Assembly (NCBI GenBank): GCA_028691595.1
Contig: JAQUZA010000118.1
Span: forward strand, 1 to 8,726
DNA: 8,726 nt
Source of the DNA: Candidatus Rifleibacteriota bacterium
GTDB taxonomy: Bacteria; Muiribacteriota; Ozemobacteria; Ozemobacterales; Ozemobacteraceae
Direction of reading: 5' to 3'
Below the pieces are notes generated by a model. The model searched no databases. It was not told the origin of the DNA and worked only from the letters and a program-made list of their open reading frames with translations. Positions 1 to 6,571 of this stretch are shown here, piece after piece (within the stretch, counting starts at the first letter, position 1; every line of letters begins with the position of its first letter). Position numbers and translations under genes: made by a program.

Positions 1-313
1 TCTCGTGGTTCCACAGACCCCTTCACCCGAAACAGAATCTCTGGTGGCCAATCTGCGGGCGATTCGCTCTATTCAGGTTATGTTTATGGCTGTTTCCGGC
101 TGTAGTGAAGCGTTGCCCGCCGCAGCATTTGTTCCACGCGTGGTGCCCGTTTCGGTTTTTTGTGGACTGCCGCACTATCTGGGTAACCCGCTGTCTTCAC
201 CATTTGCCGAACTCGAATTTCTCGAACAGGCTCTTAAAGACCTCGAAATAGACGAGCTGCCATCAATATTTTTAAACCATCCGCGCAATCTCAGCCGTTC
301 ACGTGCAGTCTGA
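1..313 (+). CDS. C-terminal end of an unrecognised protein (5' end outside window)
   Basis: The reading frame is open from the first complete codon at position 2 to a TGA at 311-313, so about 103 C-terminal residues are seen and the true start lies to the left. The GTG at 5 has no ribosome binding site before it and is probably internal. The residues form a predicted mixed alpha/beta segment with hydrophobic strands (VMFMAVSG, VVPVSVFCG), then an acidic helix (AELEFLEQALKDLEI) and a basic tail. I do not recognise the family. There is no membrane segment and no clear catalytic motif. Its last 15 bases overlap the end of the convergent membrane-protein gene, which supports a real stop here. That it is coding rests on the open frame and its protein-like composition only. 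Confidence 0.55.
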   Translation, partial: LVVPQTPSPETESLVANLRAIRSIQVMFMAVSGCSEALPAAAFVPRVVPVSVFCGLPHYLGNPLSSPFAELEFLEQALKDLEIDELPSIFLNHPRNLSRSRAV

Positions 314-874
314 TTGTGCTTTGTGTGCCCGGCCACGCCCGAATTTTATCTGAGCGGTCGAGGCGACCACAAAAATCGCCAGCAGCACCCACGAAGTTGA
401 AAAGGGGCCAAAAGCTTTGAGAATAAACGGGTCGGTGTTGCCCGAAACATAAATATGCAGGTAAACAAGCACCTGCAGACCGCAGATCGACATGAATGAA
501 ATCGAAAAAGCATCGAGGCGCCGGTAAAAAAGCCGGGTAAAACAAACAATGCTGGTAATGACAAAGGCGATAAACCCCTGCAGGCCAAGCACGGCTATTG
601 AAGCCCCAACATGCGGAAAAATGCCCCCCATATCATAATCGAGGCCCTGAGGTGTCATTACCAGATTTGGCAGCATATAAAGAAACATGTAGGGCCCATG
701 CAGTGTCAGCAGTATGAAGGCAAAATTGTAGAACCCAAGAGCCATAAAAGAAACAGGTTTTGCAGGCCCCGTCTCAATTGCCTGCTCCGCCTCAGGTTGC
801 CCGTCGTCTGGTTGTTGTGTTTGCCTCTCAGGGTTTGTATGGTCTGTCACAATGTTCTCATTGGCTTCTGTCAT
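299..874 (-). CDS. Small four-helix membrane protein, unknown function
   Basis: A 191-residue protein starting with MTEANENIV. Residues 1-40 are hydrophilic and rich in Glu, Gln, Asp and Pro, with no signal peptide. They are followed by four predicted membrane segments at about 43-68, 85-112, 119-142 and 156-175 and a short basic tail (KFGRGRAHK). This suggests an inner-membrane protein with both ends in the cytoplasm. No family or catalytic motif is recognised. The frame stays open upstream to an ATG at 994. I chose 874 because AGGAGA sits 8 bases before it and a promoter (903-931) lies inside the longer version. The gene converges on and overlaps the end of the left-edge gene by 15 bases. 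It is transcribed divergently from the MerR-type regulator, but its own promoter lies well away from the regulator's palindrome. Confidence 0.8.
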   Translation of the reverse strand: MTEANENIVTDHTNPERQTQQPDDGQPEAEQAIETGPAKPVSFMALGFYNFAFILLTLHGPYMFLYMLPNLVMTPQGLDYDMGGIFPHVGASIAVLGLQGFIAFVITSIVCFTRLFYRRLDAFSISFMSICGLQVLVYLHIYVSGNTDPFILKAFGPFSTSWVLLAIFVVASTAQIKFGRGRAHKAQSDCT

Positions 875-882
875 GATAAGTT

Positions 883-888
883 TCTCCT
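883..888 (-). promoter_or_regulatory. Ribosome binding site fixing the start at 874
   Basis: On the minus strand AGGAGA lies 8 bases upstream of the ATG at 874. No comparable purine-rich site precedes the in-frame ATG at 994. This decides for the 191-residue version of the membrane protein. Confidence 0.75.
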
Positions 889-902
889 GCAGTAGTTGTA
901 TG

Positions 903-931
903 ATTCTACCCTCAAGCAGCAAGTTCAACAA
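903..931 (-). promoter_or_regulatory. Sigma70-type promoter for the membrane-protein gene
   Basis: On the minus strand TTGTTG (926-931) and TAGAAT (903-908) are separated by exactly 17 bases. This would start transcription near 896, about 20 bases before the ATG at 874, leaving room for the AGGAGA site. Called by eye from consensus only. Confidence 0.5.
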
Positions 932-1040
932 CGTTTTGTCAGCAATTCCCGGTTCGATTGCTGTATTACCTGAGATACTTTCGCGAGAACTCAAGAAATT
1001 TAACTCAATACCAGTAATTTAATTTTTTTATGCTGACTTC

Positions 1041-1071
1041 TTGACCATGACGTAACGTCATGAATTATATT
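1041..1071 (+). promoter_or_regulatory. MerR-type promoter with 19-base spacer and palindromic operator
   Basis: The -35 box TTGACC (1041-1046) and -10 box TATATT (1066-1071) are separated by 19 bases, the over-long spacing known from promoters that MerR-family proteins activate by DNA distortion. Inside the spacer is the perfect palindrome ATGACGT-A-ACGTCAT (1047-1061). The gene directly downstream encodes a MerR-family regulator, so autoregulation is the natural reading. The predicted transcription start (about 1077-1079) coincides with the ATG at 1078. The boxes, the spacing and the palindrome are seen directly; binding by the downstream protein is inferred. Confidence 0.75.
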
Positions 1072-1077
1072 CATTAC

Positions 1078-1881
1078 ATGAAAAGTTCACAAACAAATTG
1101 CGCATTGAAGTCTCATCTACCCGGCAAAAATGGCTGGCGCGTGGGAGAGCTAGCCCGCCTGGCGGGTGTAAGTATCAGAACCCTTCATCATTACGATGCC
1201 ATCGGTTTGTTACGGCCTGCGCTGCGCAACGGCTGTGACTACCGCATTTATGGGCATAATGACCTGCTCAGACTGCAACAGATACTTTTTTATCGCGAAC
1301 TGGATCTGCCTCTTGAAGAGATCAAAGAAATTCTCGAGGCTCCAGGTTTTGAAATGGCTCAGGCTATGCGTGATCACAGGTGCAATCTGCAGAAGCGCCA
1401 AAGAAGGCTGGCTGAACTTATTGCGACCATCGATCGAACTCTCGAAAGTTTTTGCGACAAGGAGAAAAGCATGAAAGATTACGAATATTACCAGGGATTC
1501 ATTGACCCCGAAACCGCTGCAGAATACGATCGTGAAGCACGCCAGAAATATGGCAACGAAAATGTCGAAGCTTCATGGCATAACATCCGGAAGATGGGAA
1601 AACCAGCATTTCAAGCCCTTATGAATGATGGCGAAGAAATTAACCGCAAACTCGCCGCCCTGATGCATCTTGAGCCGGACTCATCTGAAGTTCAGGTTCT
1701 AATTGCCGAACACCACAGCTTTATCGGACGTTTTTATACCCCAACCCCCGAAATATACGCTGGCCTTGCTGAAATATACGTCTCTGATTCCAGATTCACA
1801 GCGTATTACGAAAAGTTCGCCCCTGGTCTTGCCAGATTTCTTGCCGCAGGAATGAAGGCGTTTCTGCAGAACAGGTCTTAA
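1078..1881 (+). CDS. MerR-family transcriptional regulator with TipAS ligand domain
   Basis: A 267-residue regulator in three parts. A winged-helix DNA-binding domain lies at about 20-90 (RVGELARLAGVSIRTLHHYD, then the wing with YRIYGHNDLLRL). A charged coiled-coil linker follows at about 90-130. A TipAS domain fills about 135-267, with family hallmarks such as EYDREARQKYG, the EHHSFI region, YAGLAEIYVSDSRFTAYYE and PGLARFLAAGMKAF. In the TipAL/Mta/SkgA group this domain binds drugs or peptides and the protein activates its own operon. I see no cysteine in the TipAS part, so covalent thiopeptide capture as in Streptomyces TipA is unlikely. The frame also has an ATG at 1060, but that codon overlaps the operator palindrome and lies upstream of the predicted transcription start. 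ATG 1078 is therefore preferred, with no Shine-Dalgarno and probably no leader. The stop is 2 bases before the peptidase gene, implying one operon. Confidence 0.9.
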   Translation: MKSSQTNCALKSHLPGKNGWRVGELARLAGVSIRTLHHYDAIGLLRPALRNGCDYRIYGHNDLLRLQQILFYRELDLPLEEIKEILEAPGFEMAQAMRDHRCNLQKRQRRLAELIATIDRTLESFCDKEKSMKDYEYYQGFIDPETAAEYDREARQKYGNENVEASWHNIRKMGKPAFQALMNDGEEINRKLAALMHLEPDSSEVQVLIAEHHSFIGRFYTPTPEIYAGLAEIYVSDSRFTAYYEKFAPGLARFLAAGMKAFLQNRS

Positions 1882-1883
1882 TT

Positions 1884-3956
1884 ATGAGTTCAGCCAGCAC
1901 CAGATACCCGATAAGCCGCATTGCCTCCGAGACTGATAATTACCATGGAACTCTCATCAGTGATGATTACCGATGGCTCGAAGGTGATCAGAACGGTGAT
2001 TCAACGCCTGAAGTCGACTCATGGACCGATGAACAGAATGCTTTGACCCGAAAAGTTATCGACGGGCTCCCGGGTCGGGAATCTCTAAAAGCAAGGCTTA
2101 AATTGCTCATCGAGGAAGACTCGTGCTGGCTTCCTGTTTTCGCCGGCTCAAAGCTGTTTTTTGCCAAACGGCCTGGAAAAGCTAACCAGCCACTTGTTTA
2201 CATGGTTGAAGGCGAAGGCCCCGAAAAGCTTTTGCTCGATCCTGAGAGCATGGATGCCACAGGACTTGTGAGTATCGGCTGGTTTGAACCTTCTCCTGAC
2301 GGCAAACTGCTTGCTTACGGCAGCAGCACCGCGGGTGATGAAAATCACGCCTTGAAAGTGCTTCGAGTCGCCGACCTGGCACATCTTGCCGATCATATTA
2401 CCAATAAGGTGGTGGGAACTTTCTGGCTGCCTGACAACAGCGGTTTTATCTATTCAAGACTGGCTGATCCAGATAATCCCTATTCACGCGAAATCAGGCT
2501 GCATAAACTTGGCGAAGAATGCTGTTTTGATCGCTTGATATTTTCGCAGTATAAAGAAGGCCCTCTGGCAACTACCTGGGGCCCTTCTGCCCGGCTTTCA
2601 GAAGACGGCCACTGGTTGATCTTGAGTTATCATACCAGCACCCGTTCAAATGACCTGTGGCTGGTCGATTTTGCCGAATGGCTGAAAACCGGTAATCTCG
2701 AGCGCCGCGATATCATCGTGGGTCGAAGCAGCAGCAGTTGTGCGAGGGTGGTGCATAACCGCCTCTATATTCTGACAAATGAGAATGCCCCCAACAGTCG
2801 GGTATTGGTTGCGCCGCTATCAAGCCCCGATCAGCCGAACTGGCATGTTTTTGTTCCTGAAGACCCGTCGGCGGCTATTGAAGACTGGGGTTTTACGGCA
2901 GACTCGCTGCTGCTTTCCTATAAAAAGAATGCTGCTTCAGCGGTGCATGCCGTGTTTCTTGCTTCTGGTGCAGTTACAGAGGTTGCCTTACCGGGTATTG
3001 GTTCGGCCAGTTTTGCGTCAACTCCAGCCCGCCCTGATTTCTTTCTCGATTATACCTCGTTTGATTGCCCGAACCAGATTTTGCACTATGCAGCCCCGGC
3101 TTTGTCACCAGTAGTCTGGTGGAAGCGGGCGGTTCCGTTTGATCTTTCAACAATGCGGGTGAGCCAGCACTGGTTTGCTTCAAAAGATGGCACCAGGGTA
3201 AGCATGTTTCTGCTGCATCGCAAAGGTCTCGAAAAAAACGGTGCCAACCCGACCCTGGTCTACGGCTACGGCGGCTTTGGTATCAGTATGATGCCGGCGT
3301 ATTCAGGCGCGGTTCTGCCCTGGATAGAAGACGGCGGCATTTATGCGGTGGTAAATCTTCGTGGCGGCGGCGAATATGGCGATGAATGGCACAAAATGGG
3401 CATGCTGGGCAGCAAAGAAAAGGTTTTTGAAGACCTTGAAGCCGCTGCCGAATGGCTGATTGCCTCTGGTTATACTACTTCTGAGCGCCTTGCTGTCAGT
3501 GGCCGGTCAAATGGTGGTCTGCTGGTTGGCGCAGCCATAACCCGTCGCCCCGATCTCTATCGCGCCGCCATCTGCGGTGTGCCTCTGCTTGATATGCTGC
3601 GTTATCAGAGTTTTCTCATGGCCAGATATTGGGTTCCAGAATATGGAACCGCTGAAAATGCCGAAGACTTTGCCTGGTTGCGGCGCTACTCGCCTTACCA
3701 CAACATCGTGAAAGATCGACATTACCCGGCGATTTTCATTCATACCGCCGAAAAGGATACGAGAGTCCATCCGATGCATGCCCGCAAAATGACCGCCGCC
3801 CTGCAGAACGCCACCGCAAGTTCATTTGAAAAGCCGGTGCTTCTCTGGGTCGAACGTCAGGCCGGCCATGGCATGGGCAAGCCACTGGCGCAGATTCTAG
3901 AAGAGCAGACCGACCAGTGGTCTTTTCTTCGCTGGCAACTCGGCCTCGACCGGTAA
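1884..3956 (+). CDS. Prolyl oligopeptidase, serine peptidase family S9A
   Basis: A 690-residue enzyme close to the usual length of this family (about 700). It cuts short peptides after proline in the cytoplasm; no signal peptide is present. The N-terminus has the family signature (YPISR, then HGTLISDDYRWLE at 21-33). A beta-propeller occupies about 75-420 and an alpha/beta-hydrolase domain 430-690. Active-site elements are complete: YGYGGFG at 460-466 (oxyanion region), NLRGGGEYGDEWH at 491-503, nucleophile Ser542 in GRSNGG, Asp625 in EKDTRV, Arg627 matching the substrate-carboxylate arginine, and His662 in AGHGMG. The start lies 2 bases after the regulator's stop, with only a weak AGGT-like site, so translation is probably coupled. 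Control by the upstream drug- or peptide-sensing regulator suggests a role in degrading or detoxifying a proline-containing peptide, which is inference. The gene ends 75 bases before the convergent reductase gene. Confidence 0.95.
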   Translation: MSSASTRYPISRIASETDNYHGTLISDDYRWLEGDQNGDSTPEVDSWTDEQNALTRKVIDGLPGRESLKARLKLLIEEDSCWLPVFAGSKLFFAKRPGKANQPLVYMVEGEGPEKLLLDPESMDATGLVSIGWFEPSPDGKLLAYGSSTAGDENHALKVLRVADLAHLADHITNKVVGTFWLPDNSGFIYSRLADPDNPYSREIRLHKLGEECCFDRLIFSQYKEGPLATTWGPSARLSEDGHWLILSYHTSTRSNDLWLVDFAEWLKTGNLERRDIIVGRSSSSCARVVHNRLYILTNENAPNSRVLVAPLSSPDQPNWHVFVPEDPSAAIEDWGFTADSLLLSYKKNAASAVHAVFLASGAVTEVALPGIGSASFASTPARPDFFLDYTSFDCPNQILHYAAPALSPVVWWKRAVPFDLSTMRVSQHWFASKDGTRVSMFLLHRKGLEKNGANPTLVYGYGGFGISMMPAYSGAVLPWIEDGGIYAVVNLRGGGEYGDEWHKMGMLGSKEKVFEDLEAAAEWLIASGYTTSERLAVSGRSNGGLLVGAAITRRPDLYRAAICGVPLLDMLRYQSFLMARYWVPEYGTAENAEDFAWLRRYSPYHNIVKDRHYPAIFIHTAEKDTRVHPMHARKMTAALQNATASSFEKPVLLWVERQAGHGMGKPLAQILEEQTDQWSFLRWQLGLDR

Positions 3957-4031
3957 GGCAATTTGCCTTGAGGAATTGCTGCAGCCACAACGTGAGTGCT
4001 TAAATTTTCACTGCAAAGCCAAGATAGAATT

Positions 4032-5189
4032 CTATTTGAAGGTGGTGGCAACGTTTTCGAGCTCGCTCATTATCTTTATCTGCTGTGGACAGTGGGTTTC
4101 GCACCTGCCGCATTTAACACAGTGGTCTGGTCTGGCTGATTCAGGCACCTGGGCGTTATACTGAAACCTGACCGAATCACGAAACTTGCCGTCAAGCAGG
4201 TAAAAACTGTTGTACATCGAAAAGTTTTTGGGAATATCAACTCCGGCCGGGCATGGCATACAGTAGCCGCAGGTTGTGCATGGCACTTTAACGCGGCTGC
4301 TAAAAATGGCTTGAACCTGCCGCATCAAGTCTTTTTCTTTGTCACTCATCGAGAGAGCAGTGGCTTCGCGAGCAACCCGCAGATTTTCGATCACCTGTTC
4401 CATCGTGCTCATGCCGCTCAGAACCACAGAAATTCTCGGGTCGTCATAAAGCCATCTGAAAGCCCATTCAGCCGGTGACCTATCGAATCCTGAACCGGCA
4501 AACGCCTGGCAGACAGATTCAGGCAGGCTCTGTGCCAGAGCACCGCCCCGCAAGGGTTCCATGATTATTACACCCATGCCCCGCCCGGCCGCATATTCAA
4601 GCCCGGCGCGGCCGGCCTGATAATTTTCGTCGATATAATTATACTGAATCTGGCAGAATGACCATTGGTAGGCATCAACAACCGTTTTAAACAGCTGCAG
4701 GTCATCATGAAATGAAAAACCGGCATATCTGATGCGGCCGTCGGCTATTGCCGAGTCAAGAAACCCGAACAGATCATGGCTGATGAGATTCTGCCAGAAA
4801 CCTTTGTTGATTGCATGAACGAGATAAAAATCGATATGATCGGTTTCCAGGCGCTGCAACTGCTCATTCAAGTATTTATCCATGTCAGCGCGACTTTTGA
4901 TCAGCCAGCTTGGCAACTTGGTCGCCAGTTGCACTTTCTGACGATAACCATCGCGCAGCGCCCGGCCAACCAGCGGTTCGCTTTCGCCGCCACGGTCAAA
5001 GCCATACCCGTGATAGGGAAATGCCGTGTCTATATAGGTTACGCCACTGTCGATGGCGTGCCGCAACATTCTGGTTGCTTCAAATTCATTTATCTGGTGA
5101 GCCACGCCATCGATGACCGGCAGACGCATGCACCCGAAACCAAGTTGCGAAACTTTTACGCCGGTTTTGCCAATTTCTCTGGCAATCAT
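4032..5189 (-). CDS. Aldo/keto reductase with C-terminal double [4Fe-4S] ferredoxin module
   Basis: A 385-residue protein. Residues 1-290 are an aldo/keto reductase barrel with the start signature IGKTGVKVSQLGFGCMRLP and the catalytic tetrad Asp54, Tyr59, Lys91 and His125. The C-terminal part carries two iron-sulfur motifs: Cys304, 307, 310 and 313 (CTTCGYCMPCP) and Cys357, 360, 363 and 367 (CVKCGRCETHCP). This architecture is a known subgroup of predicted oxidoreductases in anaerobes. Its substrate is not known; electrons may pass between ferredoxin and a carbonyl or nicotinamide partner, which is inference. The ATG at 5189 has AAGGAG (5197-5202) at good spacing. The promoter lies at 5254-5283. 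It is a single-gene unit, divergent from the Smr gene and convergent with the peptidase gene. No signal peptide is present, so it is cytosolic. Confidence 0.95.
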   Translation of the reverse strand: MIAREIGKTGVKVSQLGFGCMRLPVIDGVAHQINEFEATRMLRHAIDSGVTYIDTAFPYHGYGFDRGGESEPLVGRALRDGYRQKVQLATKLPSWLIKSRADMDKYLNEQLQRLETDHIDFYLVHAINKGFWQNLISHDLFGFLDSAIADGRIRYAGFSFHDDLQLFKTVVDAYQWSFCQIQYNYIDENYQAGRAGLEYAAGRGMGVIIMEPLRGGALAQSLPESVCQAFAGSGFDRSPAEWAFRWLYDDPRISVVLSGMSTMEQVIENLRVAREATALSMSDKEKDLMRQVQAIFSSRVKVPCTTCGYCMPCPAGVDIPKNFSMYNSFYLLDGKFRDSVRFQYNAQVPESARPDHCVKCGRCETHCPQQIKIMSELENVATTFK

Positions 5190-5253
5190 TGAAAATCTCC
5201 TTTGCTATAACAGCGTGACTGCCCGCAATGTTGAGCATTTGAGCAGCAGATAA

Positions 5254-5283
5254 ATGATACCGGTGCCTCGACCGGCCTGTCAA
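5254..5283 (-). promoter_or_regulatory. Sigma70-type promoter for the aldo/keto reductase gene
   Basis: On the minus strand TTGACA (5278-5283), a perfect -35 box, is followed after 18 bases by TATCAT (5254-5259). The spacer holds an inverted repeat CCGGT-N6-ACCGG (5260-5275), which could be an operator. The leader would be about 55-60 bases. The boxes are seen; regulation at the repeat is a guess. Confidence 0.6.
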
Positions 5284-5323
5284 TCTTTCCCGGCTTCTAT
5301 TATCACGTGTTCTGAGAGAAATG

Positions 5324-5351
5324 TTGAATTGAGGTGCGGATTGGGTATATT
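5324..5351 (+). promoter_or_regulatory. Promoter abutting the Smr gene start
   Basis: TTGAAT (5324-5329) and TATATT (5346-5351) are separated by 16 bases. The expected transcription start (about 5358-5361) falls at or just before the ATG at 5361, leaving no space for a ribosome binding site. The in-frame GTG at 5334 lies inside the promoter. Confidence 0.5.
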
Positions 5352-5360
5352 GTCTGCATT

Positions 5361-5825
5361 ATGCATAATGAAATCGATTTGCACGGTTACACCCAGGTTG
5401 AAGCCATCGAAGCACTGGTGCGTTACTACAATGCCAGGGTCAAAAAGGGCAACCGCAGCCGCTTTGATATTATTCATGGTTATGGCTCAACCGGTACTGG
5501 TGGCGCTTTGCGGGTAAGAATCAGAAGTTTTCTGTCGCGTCATGCCGACTGCCTGCGTTTTGAACCTGGCGAGAATTTTTCGCCATCTAACCCGGGCAAA
5601 ACTCTCGTTATTCCAATTAAAGAACTGCCAGATATGGTTGATCAGCTCGCCGAAGAAATCCTCGAATATTGCACGACTGCCAGAACCATCAGCAAAATCA
5701 GTGGCAAATTCAGGCGGCATGGTGATGCCAAAGTTCAGGCTTCTTTGAAGACTCTCGAAAAACAAGGGGTCATCACCAGTTTTTTTAAAGGCCAGTACCG
5801 TCACTATCAGGCGGTCGAAGATTGA
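5361..5825 (+). CDS. Smr-domain protein with C-terminal winged-helix-like extension
   Basis: A 154-residue protein when started at ATG 5361. Residues about 3-75 are an Smr domain of the MutS2 C-terminal type, with the two hallmark motifs IDLHGYT near the start and IIHGYGSTGTGGALR. Smr domains are nucleic-acid binding and often nick DNA or cut RNA. Residues about 85-150 form an added segment: helices rich in Glu and Leu, then RTISKISGKF, DAKVQASLKTLEKQGVI and a basic strand pair (FFKGQYRHYQ), which resembles a winged helix. No MutS ATPase part is present, so this is a stand-alone Smr protein. A longer frame begins at GTG 5334 but has no ribosome binding site and lies within the promoter, so ATG 5361 is preferred and the mRNA may be leaderless. 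The last 19 bases overlap the convergent membrane-protein gene. Confidence 0.85.
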   Translation: MHNEIDLHGYTQVEAIEALVRYYNARVKKGNRSRFDIIHGYGSTGTGGALRVRIRSFLSRHADCLRFEPGENFSPSNPGKTLVIPIKELPDMVDQLAEEILEYCTTARTISKISGKFRRHGDAKVQASLKTLEKQGVITSFFKGQYRHYQAVED

Positions 5826-6427
5826 TCTGCTTCGGCATCTGATTCGTTACCGGGGCGGGTTATGTGCCTGGCCAGAAAAAGAGCCGGAACAACGGCAAGA
5901 TAGCACAACCAGGCATATTCAGACTCGATAACCTCGGTCAGCCCGGCTGCTATTGAGACCAGATTGCCAAGAATAGCTATCTGAAGCACTTTTACAAAAC
6001 CTGGTTTGATAATGGCTGCATCTGCCTGCCGCAAAAAATTGAACCGGCCTGCCATAAGAATCAGCAAGGCTTCTATGCCGCTGACTGCGAGTTCAAGACC
6101 TGTTACCGCGCCAAGATACAAGATGTTGCCGCCTTCGGCGCTTAGAGAACTGCCAACGAGTATTGCTGCAAAGGTTCCAAGTGGGAAACCGATCAGCCCG
6201 GCCCAGGTAACGTAAGTGCCCCCGAACCAGAGCAAAAAGACGGGCAAACTGCGAAAACCAAAGGCCCGCAGAGCAATCGCAAAGAAAAATGTTTCGAGCA
6301 GCAGTGCCGGAATTGCTGCTTCCGGGTCGAGACCAATCGGGTCAGCGTGCGCCAACGCAGGAATTGCCGTCAGGCCGGCAAAAAGCATGAACTTGAAAAA
6401 GACTGAAGGCCTCGTTGTTCTGCTCAT
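5807..6427 (-). CDS. Multi-pass membrane protein with signal peptide, unknown function
   Basis: A 206-residue protein. The N-terminus reads as a signal peptide: basic start MSRTTRPS, hydrophobic core FMLFAGLTAIPA, and a cleavage site after Ala-His-Ala near residue 27. Four to five membrane segments follow, at about 36-57, 60-93, 103-126, 143-163 and 169-187, then a polar acidic tail (NESDAEADQ). Glu residues near helix ends (LLLETFFF, LELAVSGIEA, LTEVIES) are notable but define no family I know. The ATG at 6427 is preceded by AGGAG at about 8 bases, and a strong promoter lies at 6457-6484. The gene is divergent from the EVE gene and its end overlaps the Smr gene by 19 bases. It could be a transporter component or membrane sensor; nothing in the sequence decides. 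Confidence 0.8.
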   Translation of the reverse strand: MSRTTRPSVFFKFMLFAGLTAIPALAHADPIGLDPEAAIPALLLETFFFAIALRAFGFRSLPVFLLWFGGTYVTWAGLIGFPLGTFAAILVGSSLSAEGGNILYLGAVTGLELAVSGIEALLILMAGRFNFLRQADAAIIKPGFVKVLQIAILGNLVSIAAGLTEVIESEYAWLCYLAVVPALFLARHITRPGNESDAEADQSSTA

Positions 6428-6450
6428 TGCCCTGCTCCTGTTATTGCGTT

Positions 6451-6479
6451 TTGATCAGTATAGACGTGAAGTCTGTAAT
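6451..6479 (+). promoter_or_regulatory. Candidate promoter for the EVE gene, overlapping the divergent promoter
   Basis: TTGATC (6451-6456) and TGTAAT (6474-6479) are separated by 17 bases on the plus strand. The site lies almost entirely on top of the divergent minus-strand promoter, so the two RNA polymerase sites would compete. The predicted start near 6486 gives a leader of about 85 bases. This is a weaker match than its partner. Confidence 0.4.
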
Positions 6480-6484
6480 GTCAA
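6457..6484 (-). promoter_or_regulatory. Strong sigma70-type promoter for the membrane-protein gene
   Basis: On the minus strand a perfect TTGACA (6479-6484) and TATACT (6457-6462) are separated by 16 bases. The leader would be about 25 bases and includes the AGGAG site. The -35 box touches the perfect palindrome AACCGCGGTT (6483-6492). Confidence 0.65.
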
Positions 6485-6511
6485 CCGCGGTTCTGTTAAA
6501 ATTTGTAAAAT

Positions 6512-6532
6512 CAGGCATGTTCAAAGTGCCTG
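6512..6532 (+). other. Inverted repeat in the EVE gene leader
   Basis: CAGGCA (6512-6517) and TGCCTG (6527-6532) form a 6-base stem with a 9-base loop, followed by TCTTTT. It would fall in the leader of the EVE mRNA. The stem is short and the T run imperfect, so it could be a weak terminator or attenuator, or chance. Confidence 0.25.
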
Positions 6533-6571
6533 TCTTTTGCACTTCACTCTTAACCTGATGGAGAACCTCGA

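Noticed and set aside
875..994. Upstream extension of the leftward membrane protein to an ATG at 994 (40 extra residues)
   Set aside because: No ribosome binding site precedes 994, the extension contains a promoter (903-931), and AGGAGA is correctly spaced before the ATG at 874.
3955..3969. Palindrome AAGGCAA-T-TTGCCTT over the peptidase stop codon as a terminator
   Set aside because: The usable stem is only about 5 bases, it overlaps the stop codon, and no T run follows on either strand.
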